NCBI GenBank assembly: GCA_029204225.1
Contig: CM055109.1
Span: 6,483,982-6,545,981, forward strand
Reading direction: 5' to 3'
From: Diphasiastrum complanatum
Taxonomy: Eukaryota > Streptophyta > Lycopodiopsida > Lycopodiales > Lycopodiaceae
DNA length: 62,000 nucleotides
The notes under the pieces are model-generated. The model did no database searches, was not told the DNA's origin, and saw only the letters and a program-made list of their open reading frames with translations. Shown here one piece after another: positions 19,001 through 32,649 of this stretch (position 1 is the first letter of the stretch; the number at the start of each line of letters is the position of its first letter). The position numbers and the translations under genes were made by a program.

Positions 19001-22000
19001 TAAAAAATAGGTGTATCGAATATTGTAAGGAGTACTCGGATCCAAAAGTTATTGATTCTGGCAACTTTAACGAAGTAATGAAAATGAACTGGTGTGGTCA
19101 AAAGGGAAGTAGCCTAGCATTTACTTGTGTCAACGGAATTTTCGAGGACCTTCGCTAAAAGAAATTTCAGGTGACCAAAAAATCTAAGGGAGGAAGAAAA
19201 TGAGACACGTGTGTAGGTAAATGTGACAATGTTGTGTAATTTGGATTGGTTAATAATCCCTGTTTGGAAATTGCATAACACCGGGTTTTTTGAATTCATT
19301 AAGTTGAATTTATTTTGAATATCTATAGGACCATGAGTTGACCCTATTTGTTAATGGAAATTGTGACATGGAACGAGAATGACACTTGGTTCACATTTGT
19401 ACTGTAAAGCACCATATTCCTAAGAGTTGTAACTCTCAAATGCTAGGAATTCGGGATGATAGTACCAACCATAGGGGTTGCTTTATGTGATGATAATACC
19501 GTGTGCAGATTCTTGTTAAATCACGAATTTGTAAATGGATTATTGTGATCCATTAAGAACAAACATGGGGGTACTCCAGTACTTGGTGGAATAGATATGT
19601 GCATATCTGGTATTGGAAATCTAGATGAAGTTATGAGATCTCTGGATTATCAGATAATGCGGTTAAAGATCTTTTTGAAGATCGGACCCTATATTGGATA
19701 TAGGATAGTCAGATAGTCTTTTTGATTTAAAGGACTTTCTTAGAGAGAAAAATGATGGTATGGGACATCAATGATTTCAAAGAGGAAATTCTTGTGTGAG
19801 AATGATCTGTAAGCCAATGGGTAGTATTTATGTTATTTGTAAATCTAATAATTGAAACCATTGGTAAAGTCTATTTAGGATATTTGGAGAGGTATGAGAT
19901 ATAGATCCGGATCCCTCAATGGTATCTCATAAATTCCAAATCAGAAGCCCTTTAAAACTATTTCTCTCTTAATTTTAAACCTTTACTTTTTAGAAATTTC
20001 TTATATATGAGACAATTGGATTGAGATTCATATAATTCCTTCCAGTGTAGAACTAGGTTCTGAAGGACTGTTAAAGTTATATGAATTCATGCTTCCACTT
20101 TAGTTTGTGAATATAGCTCAGAATCGATTGATGTTTCAACTGATTAAGTGGAATTTAGACTTCCTGAGCCCAAATGATTACTCTATTTGATAGTCGATTA
20201 TTGAACGGTAATGTTTCTATCAATCAGGACAAGATATTTTATGATTTTAAGGAAAAAGTCTGGTTTGTAATAGTATTGAATACTCATTACTGACTTTTTC
20301 GAATCTTTAATATCTTATACGTTGTCTCCTAGGAACCATTTGCATAGATTTCTTTTGTGGAATCCAGTTTGTGTGCAATGGTGGAACTATCCATTGGAAT
20401 AGAGAAAATCTCTAGTGATTATTTTGAATAATCTATAACTAGAGGAGATTTGGGGGTTTTTGAACTTTGAGATATTCATGAATATGGGAAGTAATGGTAA
20501 AGATTAAATTAGGTTCACTGATTGGCTGCCAAGTACCATTTAGTTATGGATTGGATTAGTGGAATAAAGCTTTAATCTTAATCTTATATCCAAAGATGTC
20601 GCTATAAGTCAGCCTAATCTTAGTTTGTGCACTAAGATCTGAAGTAGGTTGAATGATTGAAGGAATTTTGTTGATAAAAGTATGAATGTTGGAAAACCTG
20701 TGACGTGGAATTATTCACTTCAGAGATTTCCCGGATATGTTATTTATTCAAGAGAAATAGAAATTTCTGTAGCTGAGTTACAAGATTCTCAGTGAGATAT
20801 GTGAGTAACATATGCGGATTTTGGAGAAATCTGCCAGTTAATGATATATGTGTTTATGTACCGGGTCATAGTGAGATTATTCTCATATGTGCACGATTAA
20901 TCTTGTGTCGATCTAATATGTATTCCTGGATACTAAGGTTATCTGGTGCACTTAACCTAGTTGTTGAACATAGACATGTGATAAAGTATTGTGTTTGACA
21001 ATTACTTGCAGAGTTAACAGATCTGTTCTGATAGATCTATAGGTTAACTTAAAAGTGATTTGGATATGGGTCTAAATGTGGTGTTGTACATGTACAGTTA
21101 AGATTTGCACCTAGACATTTAAGATTTCTAAATCATGAGCAATTAACTTGAGTAGTTGATTTACTCTTGTGAAAGTTAATTGGTAAAACGGACAGTGTGA
21201 AGAGAATTCACCAGAAATTGTTTGTTTTGTGTGTATTGCTTGTAAGACACATAGATTATGAGTCATTTGGATTCATTAGTAAATTGTGTGCATAGGATAT
21301 CGAATTTTTGGATGAGTATTTCTCAGTTGAGAGATAGACTTGATTCATTAGTGATAGTATCCCTGTGAGCTCAATTGGATACTGGATCCTAATGGTGCCA
21401 AGAATGGTAAATTTTGGGAATTCAGTAGAACTTTGTAATCTCTAGATGTTGTACTAGGAGATTGTATAAAGTTTACATTACTAAAGATGAATGCTATATA
21501 TCTTTAATTACTTGGATGATTGTAGAATTTGGAACTCATAATCTGATTAAGAATCGGTTAGAAAGAATGTTCTTGGAATCTAGAGATTTTCCTTATGGAA
21601 AAGATTTCAGAATGATTTTATATTTCCTTAATGGTATATTGTGCATATACTTCAGTATCTTTCAGTGATTAAGTATGGTTTTAGAATCCTAAGAGTTATG
21701 ATTGATGAGTCATAAGATTCTAAATGTTTATGATTGACGGATCATTAACTAATACTTAAAGATCATTTGAAGATTATAAAGAAATGTGAAGACTCTTAAG
21801 ATAATGAGTAATTCTTGATCAATTGGGTGAGTCAAGGATTTAGGTCTATTATTTGAACTCTAAAATTCCTTTACTCCAATGCATACTTGAGATTGTGTGG
21901 ATCTCACAGGCATTTTCATTAAGTAATTGCTTACTTATGAGGAATTTGCTTTCTTTATAGATTGTAGTCTACAAGTGCTTGTGTACAAAGTTCAGTCTAA

Positions 22001-22580
22001 ATCTCCAGTTATGTAGGAGACAGATAAACTATTAAGATACAAATAGATGCTGATTTCTTGCATATGATGTTAGAAAATGGGGCTGTTAACTCATTAGAGT
22101 AACTGCAGTACTCTGGTTTGAGTTATGATTGTCTGAGACTTGATGAATCTCCTAGAGATTTTAGATGACTATATGGTGGTATTTTAGAATATTTGGATAT
22201 TCTAAGAATATTTGTACCAAGAAGCCTTATTTACTGCAAGAAATTGACATGGAATTTCTCTAGCTTCTGGATTTGATTTCTGAAATTAAGTAATTCACCC
22301 AGTGTTTCATGTAATCGGGATAACATGAATGTGATGAACTTTGTTTTGGAGTAGATCAACCCATTTGGAGGATTTATAGTTTAGTGTATCTTTTGGAATT
22401 TGAATTAGTGTCCATGAGTAGAGGCAAGCAATTACAGAATTGTTGCATCTCTGATACTTATTCAAATGGAAAGATCAGACTAAAAATAATGATTCATGAG
22501 AAAGATTTGAAAGCTTAAGGAATAGTTTCATGTATTCTTTTTCCCGTTCTGAGGACAGAACCTGTTTAAGAGAGGAAGAA
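19001..22580 (+). mobile_element. Decayed internal region of gypsy-like element Gy-C
   Basis: No protein domain can be read; all frames are short. From about 20880 to 22580 the sequence matches 35846-37567, and both end in a purine tract (AAGAGAGGAAGAA here) followed by an LTR start. It is therefore taken as the 3' internal region of an LTR element. The 19001-20880 part has no second copy in the window and is assigned by continuity only. CG dinucleotides are scarce and the sequence is T/A-rich, as in old methylated elements. Confidence 0.5.
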
Positions 22581-23126
22581 TGTTATGGCCATATTCGGTT
22601 AAGGACCTGGAATGGTCCTAATATGGTAGACCAACCCTCCAGTATTCGAGATTATTGGTCACACCTAGATTTTATTCCACATCAAGGCCAGTTGGTGACT
22701 AATGACCTTGAGAGGACCCGGACACTCTAAATTGAGATATATGGAGTAGTACATGTACGTGTGACTGATATAGGTAGGAGGTATGCATGAAGAACTGTGA
22801 CCTATCTATAGTTGACCTGCATGGGGATTGCATGTGCTCATGCACAAGATCCTACTTTCTATATATCGAGGTAGTGATTATTCTGTGGACGACTTGGTCT
22901 AGGTTACCTGATGAGCTCTTTTCCTCTTGCTGTCACATTGGCATGGCTTGGGGGCTAGATCCAGGAGGATTCTCCATGAGGGATCTAGGATTGGTTGGGT
23001 GGTTTTGCTCCACAGTCTCTCTTGTGTTTTCCTATCCTCATCTTAGGGGATTGTCCCTAGTGGTCTTTACAATTATGCTCCTTTTCAGATTGTTGTTTCA
23101 AAGTAATGATTATGGTACTTGTATCA
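22581..23126 (+). repeat. Gy-C 3' LTR (546 bp)
   Basis: It starts TGTTATGGCCATATTCGG after a polypurine tract and ends TTGTATCA; the start TG and end CA fit LTR rules. Two other copies have the same limits: 37568-38075 (plus) and 28397-27887 (minus). Shared inner blocks are TCCTAATATGGTAGACC, CATGGCTTGGGGGCTAGAT and a TATA-like stretch (TTTCTATATATCGAG here at 22857; CTCTATATAATGAGG in the others). Confidence 0.7.
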
Positions 23127-23149
23127 TTACCTTTCTCTTTATTGTTTGG

Positions 23150-23530
23150 CGGCGAGGTATTTCAAGGATTGTTGCGAAATTTTGAGAAGGCTTCGCGAAA
23201 ATATACTGAAGCCTTCACATTTTTCCGAGAGCAATTTCGTGAAGCCTTCTCGAAATTGGGCCTAAGCCTTCATGAATTTGGTCTTCGCATTTTTCGAGGG
23301 CCATTTCGAAAAGGCTTCGCAAAATTTTTCACGAAGCCTTCTCGAAATGGCCCTCAAAAAATTCAAAGGCTTTGCATTTTTCCTTAAAGCCTTCTCGAAA
23401 TGGTCCTCAAAACAATGCGAGATTTTTGAGGCCTCTCCTTCCATAAAATATTTTTGAAGTATTTTCTCATTTCGAGGTATTTTCGCGAAATTTTCGCAAA
23501 GCCTTCAAGGATTTTCATGAGGTTTTTGAG
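23150..23530. repeat. Palindromic GAAGGCTTCGCGAAA array
   Basis: The unit GAAGGCTTCGCGAAA or its complement appears in both orientations about nine times (for example 23187, 23237, 23305, 23331, 23361, 23386, 23497), often joined to TCGAAATGGCCCTCAAAA. Units can pair with each other to form many hairpins. It begins 25 bases after the Gy-C LTR and runs to the RTE1-like fragment. No coding role is supported, although several frames stay open through it. Confidence 0.6.
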
Positions 23531-23538
23531 GCCTCATT

Positions 23539-23796
23539 TTGATCTCCAAGAAAATCCAATATGATACCATCTTCTCGGCAGATACCCACATCCCCTAAGT
23601 AGGGCGCTAGCCAAGAAATAACAGGCAGAGGTGTCCACACCAAACAACAGGGGAACCTAGAACTTTTAGGATTTATGGGGTTCGCAGCACCAACCAGCAA
23701 CATACCTTCATCTAGCAAACCTTTCTCCCTCCTCTGTACCCTGATCCATAGGCGTTTTGCCAAAAGCTGAAGCAGACAATCTTGATCTCCAAGAAA
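23539..23796 (-). pseudogene. RTE1/TMEM222 (DUF778) family exon fragment
   Basis: The minus-strand frame 23763-23515 contains [20 protein letters not shown], then [17 protein letters not shown]. This is the hallmark block of the RTE1/RTH family (DUF778, TMEM222 in animals), integral membrane proteins; plant RTE1 acts on the ethylene receptor ETR1. Only this N-terminal block is present, about 80 residues compared with over 200 for the family. Homology stops at ILDF, exactly where the sequence TTGATCTCCAAGAAA begins; the same 15 bases recur at 23782-23796, bracketing the fragment. A TCTGCTTCAG acceptor-like string lies at 23770-23779. The next family residues (a Gly/Phe-rich segment and FAFG motif) are absent nearby. 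Confidence 0.75.
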
Positions 23797-24820
23797 CTGA
23801 ACAAGTTATTTTTTACAATTCAGACGCCATAATATGTTAAAATTTTAGATGCTCATCGTATAATCATCACCTTTGAATGTTGTGGAACCAAAGGCTTCAA
23901 ATATGATAATATAGGGCTGAATTAAGTTCTACTTTAGAGAATAATGTGAATGGATTAGTATCTAATGGATCTCAACTTATGGATGCAAAGATGCCCATGC
24001 CATCTCAGGTCTTTCAATTCTGCCAAATATGAAAGCAATCTAAGTGATAGCCAAATGTTGAAAAATTTCTTGGAAATTTTCTTCAAATATATAGCAGTAG
24101 ATCTATATCGATGCATGATTGGGAATCCCTATAGTACGATTAATTTCCTTTCGCGGTTCATATCACAATTCCATGCTAGCATTTTAGGAGGTTCCGTCCT
24201 TGACTACTTCGACAGAAAGCAAAATCCTTCTCGGATCTGAAATGGGTAGAGAGCTTTGGTTTTTAATGGGACCTACAGTAATCAAAGACAACTGTGTGAA
24301 ACCGGCAAAACAAATTTAGGATCATTATGCTGAATCTTGATAATCTGAGGCTTACAATCATGAAGAGCACGTCTAGTTCTTGATCCAAAATGACATGCAT
24401 CGCAGTGATTGCATCAGTTTTGTTTGACATATACCAGCTAAACGCAAATAAAACACACAATGAAACACAAAATGCTACGTTAATATGAAGAAGACAAAAC
24501 CTAGAGTCAAAACACAAACACTAAACCATGAAAAAGACAAAAAAATAGAGCGAAAACACAAAAGATTATGTTACTGAAGAAGACGAAACATTAAAAGTAT
24601 ACCTATATTATGATGGAAAGTGTGCAAATTGTGCAAAATTCCAGTAAAATTCTGACAACGAACTGATAGGAATCTCTTGAAGCATTTTGGGTGCATTGAA
24701 TGGTGAATGATGGTTTTGGTAGGTGTCAATGCTCTGGATGGAGTTTGACAATCTGGGTGGAGGTAGAAAGATAGGTAGGGAGATACAGAGAGAGAGGGGG
24801 GGAAGGCAGAGAAGAGAGAA
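23797..24820. other. Spacer without supported gene
   Basis: AT-rich sequence. The plus-strand frame at 23965-24240 and the minus-strand frames to about 24590 show no recognisable domain or second copy. Confidence 0.35.
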
Positions 24821-24829
24821 AGAGTGTGA

Positions 24830-25734
<905 letters not shown>

Positions 25735-28700
25735 GGTTACAAGAAGTTTGTTGTTATTTGAGAGGGGTATTTTCACATAATTCCTCAAAAGGTACACATA
25801 TTCATCATAACATTCAGTCTCATGTTCATGTTCAACTAAGTATTGTATTATGAGTGTTCTAGTTTTTGTTGCTACATCCTAGAAAATTAAATGCTACCAA
25901 AAAATAACGAGTATCCAGATATGTTTGAATTAATATCATCAACACCAAGCACCAACAAACACAAGAATACAAATTTTTTCTCACTATAGCTTTTGTAGAT
26001 CAAGCACTAGAGAAGATGATAGAAAAACAAGTAAATGAAAAACTTATACCAAAATCCATTAACAAAAAATGAGCATACAATGCGTGAAAAAAGGAGTCGT
26101 GTGGATAAAAGTAAGCACCTCCATTATCAAGATCTCCGTTTCATTGACATGCAATATGCAACAGATTTCCTACTATACCATGTTGACCTTTTCAGGTTTC
26201 ATTTCACCTAGCTGCTCTCTTGTCCATTGTCTATGGAAATGATGCTCATTATTCAACACTCACTAAATAAGTTAATTTTTAGTATCTATTACCAAATAGG
26301 ATATGACCAAAAAAAATCTGCCCGAGTTTGGTGCAAGAGTTCCATTACATGTAGAAACTAGAATTTGGCATTATTTCTGTTTAGATCATCGAATGTAGAA
26401 CTGGTTGCCATCTCATACACCTGTCCATCCATCGATTTAATACATTTATATTTTAAAGCAAACAAGGAACAACTATAATAATTTAGTTTAGTTTCTCGGC
26501 TGTGTGGAAAGATTCCAAGTGAATTGTCAATATGCCAATCATTAAGACTTCATGAATTCAAATCGAATTGAGGAATAAAGGACAACCTGATTACATGAAA
26601 TATCAACAATAGTCCTAAAATTTAACATCTGTGGATCAAAAATCAAATTATAGCTATATGACAAAACCAATGATATCAATAGTTATGGTGCAACGTTGTG
26701 TCAAAGTGCATGGTATGTTTGCCACAATGTTTAAACTCTAAATTATATCTGAAGCACAAAACCAGAGATTTCTAATAAGGAAACAACAATCATCGATGAG
26801 ACAAGATATATTTTGTCTTCTAACAGCAACCACTATATATTTTTTTTGAAGAAGTTAAAAAAACGAATGAAACAGATCCAATGCTATCTATGACATCGAT
26901 CGTAGAGCACGATATTAAGACTAAGTCCACATACGAGAGCCCTTATACCATCGTCGTTCTATCTTCAGACACGCCAAGTTTCCAACAGCAACTATTGTTG
27001 ATGCAATAGGCATAAGTCCACTTAACTATTCCAATTCATGCTCTGCCCCTCTGCGTCTTGCTGCATTTGAAGCCCAGTTAATGTGCTTCCATAATTGTCA
27101 TGCTTATGACATGGACGAAATTGGTTGACTTGATTTATACAAGATTGCATGAACTTTTAGGACTGAAGTACATAAATGCAAAATTTGAAGAACTTAACAT
27201 ACAAGATAAGCTCTCATTCAGGATCCAAAAACCAATGAACAAGCACCAAATAGGGATACTGATACTGCCATTTCTTTTAGGGTGTTAAATATAATGTATA
27301 GTCTAAATGTCTAAAAGATTGTTATATGCCACGTGGACCACTTGGGTCCCCAACCGTCGCACCTATGTGACATACATAGAGAGACATCTCTCTTTCTCTC
27401 TCGCACACTAGTCTACATGTAAAAGCTATTGCTCTCATGAGGCAAGGCAAAGATTTTTCACAAGTGCTCAAACACATCTACAAAAGACACATGAGTAATC
27501 AAAATAGCTTACCATTATCGCACCAAAGCTAAAATTAGAATATACAAAGTTGGAATGCAAGTGTTAGATTTCAAATCTACAACAACCTAAATTTTGGAGA
27601 TGTTTCTTACTTGAATTGGAGTAGTTGTGAAGGGGGGAAATAAAGACGTGGCATTTTGTGGTTGGTCAAGAGGAGCTTGATTTCAGGCCATAGAAAAGCC
27701 TCACAAAAAAGTTTAAATATCAGCCATCCATTTGCAACTACTACGTTAGGTATCCTTCATCAGATGACTGGCTACCATCTTGTAGTAGGTTTCGTTACTC
27801 CCATGGCTCAGCCTGGTAGCTAGAAGGCTACCTAGGACATAATGACCTCCTAAATAACCTTATTGGTATTTAGAGGACCTCTTAAATGTCACAATATGTG
27901 CACTTGTTAAAGATAAACATTATATTGACCCTAAAGGATGCCCCTAAGATGAGGATAGGAGAACACAATAAAAGAGACTTTGGAGCCAAACCACCCAACC
28001 AATCCTCAAAACTGAATCTAGCCCCCAAGCCATGCCATGTGAAGCATGAGGAGAAAGAGAGAAACTGGTAACCTAAACCCAATATGTCGACGGGAGAATC
28101 CCCACCTCATTATATAGAGAGTATAGTCCTGTGCATGAAACCATGCAACCCCCATGCACGTCAACTATAAATAGATCTCATCTCTTCATGTAGTCCTCTT
28201 GCCTATATCCGTCACACAAACATGCAATGCTCCAAATGTCTCAATTACAGTGTCTGGGTCCTCTCAAGGTAATTAGTCACGAACAAGCCTTGGCATGGAA
28301 TTAAATCACGGCGGCGTGACCAATAATCTCAAACACTGAAGGGCCGGTCTACCATATTAGGACTATTCTAGGTCCTTAATCGAATATGGCCAAAACATTC
28401 TTCCCTCCTTAAACTGCTTCTATACTTAGAAGCTCCTCAAGACAAGAAATAATTATAGGAACAGTTCCTTTAATTTACAATATTAACCGAGGAAATCATT
28501 ATTCTTAGTCTGACTTCATATCAAACAAGTACTCACAGATAAACCCATTTCCAATAGTTAATCTCTGTTCTGGAGTACGACTAGTTTGAAAAAAGTACAC
28601 TAAGTAATAAATTTCTCAACTAGGTTACACTCAACACGAGTTAGTAACATCACCTTGATGTAAAACACTTACATGAACCACTGAGTGAAATATTCCCTAA

Positions 28701-29227
28701 CTTAGAAGATTAAAGTTAAAAAAAAGAAATAATAATTACAGTCTGAAATTTTCCACAAGCTCTGACAAACAATTTATAAAAAACTTCCAAGTACAACTAT
28801 CCTTAGAATCCAATTATAAGATAATTCATTCAACTAGAATCTCTAGGAGAATCATTAAGATATAGAATGATTAAAACTCAACTTCAAGTATCCCAGATAC
28901 TCTTTTGAGTTAAGTCCTCTTATTTCTAACAACATTCATTCATCTTAATAGACTTGTCTATCTCCTATGACAACTAGAGATCCAATCAAAAGAATAAGTA
29001 TACTATAGCAGAATAGCATCCACTAGATAAATTAAATTCTCTACAAGTAAAATAACTTTCCTTGTGAGAATTTGTGAGATCCATAGGTTCTCAATTAAAA
29101 TAGAGAGATTCAAAACACTGATTCGAATCCTTACTCAATTAATAGACCAAGACTTAATCGTCACACCTAAGAATCATCACAATTCCGAATAATCCTTTGA
29201 CAATAATTAAGTATCTATTTATGATCC
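25735..29227 (+). repeat. Left arm of inverted segmental duplication
   Basis: It matches 39520-36715 in reverse complement. In order it holds a flank (25735-26290), segment S copy 2 (26290-27260), more flank, the Gy-C LTR (27887-28397, minus) and Gy-C internal sequence (28398-29227, minus). The right arm lacks about 740 bases equivalent to 26830-27570. Because both arms carry the LTR with the same outer flank, they derive from one insertion site that was later duplicated. Homology ends at 29227, where RepX begins. Confidence 0.72.
27887..28397 (-). repeat. Gy-C 3' LTR, minus-strand copy (511 bp)
   Basis: On the minus strand it starts TGTTTTGGCCATATTCG after the purine tract TTTAAGGAGGGAAGAA and ends CACATATTGTGACA. 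It is nearly identical to 37568-38075. A TATA-like CTCTATATAATGAGG and a downstream pyrimidine-rich stretch lie inside. The reading frame on both strands at about 27882-28082 is an LTR frame, not a gene. Confidence 0.75.
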
Positions 29228-30125
29228 GTTCCCAAAGCTCCCTCGCTTCCGTGTGAGAAAAGTGCTCTCTTGCATCATGTGGTCACTCTTTGGAAGGACT
29301 AGCGATTGAGATGTCATACTTGCTCTTTCCTAGAATATCATGGATAATGGTCTTTGCAGCTTTGGGATTGTGCGTATGCGTTGTCTTGGGAAACGTGTAT
29401 GGGTTTGGTCGGGAAAATGCCAACAAGTTGATCATGACTGATGGATTCCCGCAGTCCGCATGCAGACCGAACACTATTTCGTGGAATATTTGTGTAGATT
29501 GTACACAGCCAGCTGCTAGAAACTGGCATTCGACGGGCTTGAATAAAGATATATAATTATACTTGAGCTGTCCCTTAGCAGCAGCCAGGTCAGCACCACC
29601 GCCTCCGGGGCTTACTGCAGTCTAGATGAGTATGTACATAGTTGAGCTGTTCCGAGCACTACCAGCTCTGATGCATAATCTTGTGTGTTTGGGTCCTATC
29701 TCTCTCTCTCTCTCTTAAATGAGGGAAATGCTATATGCGATCGTATGAGAGAGTGCAGATGAGTAGCTCAGTCTCATTTTGGATTCTGACCCTTAACACC
29801 ACATCAGGCTGAAATTTTTGCCAGCTAAAGTGCAACAATTTTAAGAGCTTCACGAACAGTGCACATATTTTCAACTGTCCGTGAACTCCGCTTGCAAAAT
29901 TATTGTGTGTACTGTTCAGGAAGCCGGTATAATTCACGTGCTTACACTTGAAGACTTAAGTTGCATCAGTTCGGATTGCCACTCAAAAATGTTTGGAGCT
30001 AAGTTTGTTATCTGAGTGTTTTTCATGGGATGGTTCAGATTGAGTGCATAAGGTTTTTCTCCGATTTTGTTCATGGGTACTGTGATCGTGAACACGCTTG
30101 GCATTTGCAAGATGCAATGCACGTA
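29228..30125 (+). repeat. RepX, partial copy 2
   Basis: It matches the reverse RepX copy from about 45170 to 44280 (CCCAAAGCTCCCT, TATCATGGATAATGGT, GAACAGTGCACATAT, CTGTTCAGGAAGCCGGTAT) and breaks off near 30125. The plus frame 29290-29556 corresponds to the minus frame 45125-44946 of the other copy; both contain LLFPxISWIMVFAAL and GFGRENAN. The hydrophobic ISWIMVFAAL run could be a membrane segment. Function is unknown. Confidence 0.6.
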
Positions 30126-30265
30126 AAAGGCTAAGCAAACTCAAAATTTGTGATTGTCTTAGATTTGAAAGGTAACTTTAAAAAGTCAAATGTCATGATA
30201 TTTTAAAATTATTAAAAATCTACTGTAAATTAAAACATGGATATATGTACATAAGTGGTTGAAAG

Positions 30266-30417
30266 GTTCATACCTATTTTATTTGAAAGGTCTTGAAGTC
30301 TCTACGTTGGTGCGCTCGTTGGCTCAGCCTTTTAGATGTATCTCATGCAACTAATGAATCAGTCACCAGACAAAGGATAGAATGCAACTATTGAATCAGT
30401 CACAAGACAGAGGATAG

Positions 30418-30464
<47 letters not shown>

Positions 30465-31405
30465 AAAGAAAAAAATGGTTGTGGTGAAGGCCTTGGCTGG
30501 GTTGATAGTCTCCGTTGGGCTGACTGTGTGTATCAAGATAAGTTAACAATAATAAAGTAACAACCTACTGATTTTTTCACAGTGTGTTTTGGTGAAACCC
30601 TAAAAGGCACAATAGTACACCTGAATTTATTATTCCAAGAATTGATGGAGTAATAAATGTGTAATGTACTATTATTATTTTTAGACATTCGTAGAAGCAC
30701 ATTACACTTTGTAATTTTAGAATCTGAATGGTCTGGGTGAAAGGCCACTTGTAATTGATCGATGTCACCATAAACATCGACTCATAATTAATATCTATGT
30801 TACAATTGCTTGGATATACACACATACAATTTTTGTGTTCAAAATGAATTGATTGACGACTTGAACACATATATATGTACCTGTTCACATTGTTCAAGAA
30901 AGACAAATGCATCACATTGATATGTCCAAAGCTTGGTGGAGTCAACGGCAAGATAACCACTCTCATGTTTCCTCACAGTCGCATTAGGACCGTTGTAACT
31001 TTAAACCATTTTACATGAAATATGAAAAAGCTGATTTGCCTAAATCCAATTTCCAAAATGTCATTGATTGTCCCATAATAATCAAGTTGAGAAGAGAGTA
31101 GATTAATGTCAGCCGTGCTTGCTCAACTCTCTTGAGTAAGATTTGCTATGACTCCACAGTCATATGTATTTCTAGTTTTATCAATGCGCTTCATACAAAA
31201 ATGTCATCCATGCTTCCTCAATGCATTGTATTTCTTGTATTGCACGAGAAAGAACAATTTAGTGAAATCAAAAAATCTTGATTCATGACATCATCAGCCA
31301 AGCTATATTGACTACATCGATATCAATCAAATACATAAAACTAGCTATACATGTGAACGATTTATAGAGCTTACATGAAAATCGCACCCCCTCCAAATTC
31401 CCGCT
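30266..31405 (+). repeat. Tandem duplication, unit 1
   Basis: This unit is repeated at 31420-32648 with few differences. It starts GTTCATACCTATTTTATTTG, contains a (GA)21 tract (30421-30462) and ends with GAAAATCGCACCCC...TTCCCGCT. Just after the GA tract lies an ATG at 30475 opening a short frame MVVVKALAGLIVSVGLTVC, a hydrophobic stretch that could be a signal anchor. Unit 1 lacks about 85 bases present in unit 2 between the GA tract and this ATG. Confidence 0.8.
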
Positions 31406-31419
31406 CCAAATTGCTATGA

Positions 31420-31574
31420 GTTCATACCTATTTTATTTGAAAGGTCTTGAAGTCTCTACGTTGGTGCGCTCGTTGGCTCAGCCTTTTAGATGTATCTCAT
31501 GCAACTAATGAATCAGTCACAAGACAAAGGATAGAATGCAACTATTGAATTAGTCACAAGACAGAGGATAGAAT

Positions 31575-31628
<54 letters not shown>

Positions 31629-32648
31629 AAACATGTTTCTCACGTTTTAATTGGACTACGCTGCCCTAGGGATTCCGCACACCATCCCGGTTTTAGCTTA
31701 TAGTATTCTTGTGCATAAATGGTTGTTGTGAAGGCCTTGGTTGGGTTGATAGTCTCTGTTGGGCTGACTGTGTGTATCAAGATAAGTTCACAATAATAAA
31801 GTAACAACCTACTGATTTTTTCACAGTGTGTTTTGGTGAAACCTTAAAAGACACAATAGTACACCTGAATTTATTATTCCAAGAATTGATGGAGTAATAA
31901 ATGTGTAATGTACTATTATTATTTTTAGACATTCGTAGAAGCACATTACACTTTGTAATTTTAGAATCTGAATGGTCTGGGTGAAAGGCCACTTGTAATT
32001 GATCGATGTCACCATAAACATCGACTCATAATTAATATCTATGTTACAATTGCTTGGATATACACACATACAATTTTTGTGTTCAAAATGAATTGATTGA
32101 CGACTTGAACACATATATATGTACCTGTTCACATTGTTCAAGAAAGACAAATGCATCACATTGATATGTCCAAAGCTTGGTGGAGTCAACGGCAAGATAA
32201 CCACTCTCATGTTTCCTCACAGTCGCATTAGGACCGTTGTAACTTTAAACCATTTTACATGAAATATGAAAAAGCTGATTTGCCTAAATCCAATTTCCAA
32301 AATGTCATTGATTGTCCCATAATAATCAAGTTGAGAAGAGAGTAGATTGGTGTCAGCCGTGCTTGATCAACTCTCTTGAGTAAGATTTGCTATGACTCCA
32401 CAGTCATATTTATTTCTAGTTTTATCAATGCGCTTCATACAAAAATGTCATCCATGCTTCCTCAATGCATTGTATTTCTTGTATTGCACGAGAAAGAACA
32501 ATTTAGTGAAATCAAAAAATCTTGATTCATGACATCATCAGCCAAGCTATATTGACTACATCAATATCAATCAAATACATAAAACTAGTTAAACATGTGA
32601 ACGATTTATAGAGCTTACATGAAAATCGCACCCCTCCAAATTCCCGCT
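31420..32648 (+). repeat. Tandem duplication, unit 2
   Basis: Second unit, with a GA tract at 31575-31626. Between that tract and the ATG at 31720 it keeps about 85 bases (CATGTTTCTCACGTTTTAAT to TTCTTGTGCATAA) that match RepX at 15805-15860 and 44205-44260, so unit 2 is the ancestral form. The short frame MVVVKALVGLIVSVGL differs from unit 1 by one residue. The minus-strand frames in both units have no recognised domain. Confidence 0.8.
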
Positions 32649-32649
32649 G

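Noticed and set aside
23106-23387. Phe/Lys/Glu-rich frame across the GAAGGCTTCGCGAAA array
   Set aside because: Several frames on both strands stay open through the array; the pattern is due to the DNA repeat.
27882-28082. Frame with HGLGARFSFEDWLGGLAPK, also at 37880-38080
   Set aside because: It lies wholly inside the Gy-C LTR and recurs only because the LTR is repeated.
30577-30966. Minus-strand 129-codon frame, repeated at 31821-32210
   Set aside because: Repeated only because of the tandem duplication; composition is that of AT-rich DNA and no motif is seen.
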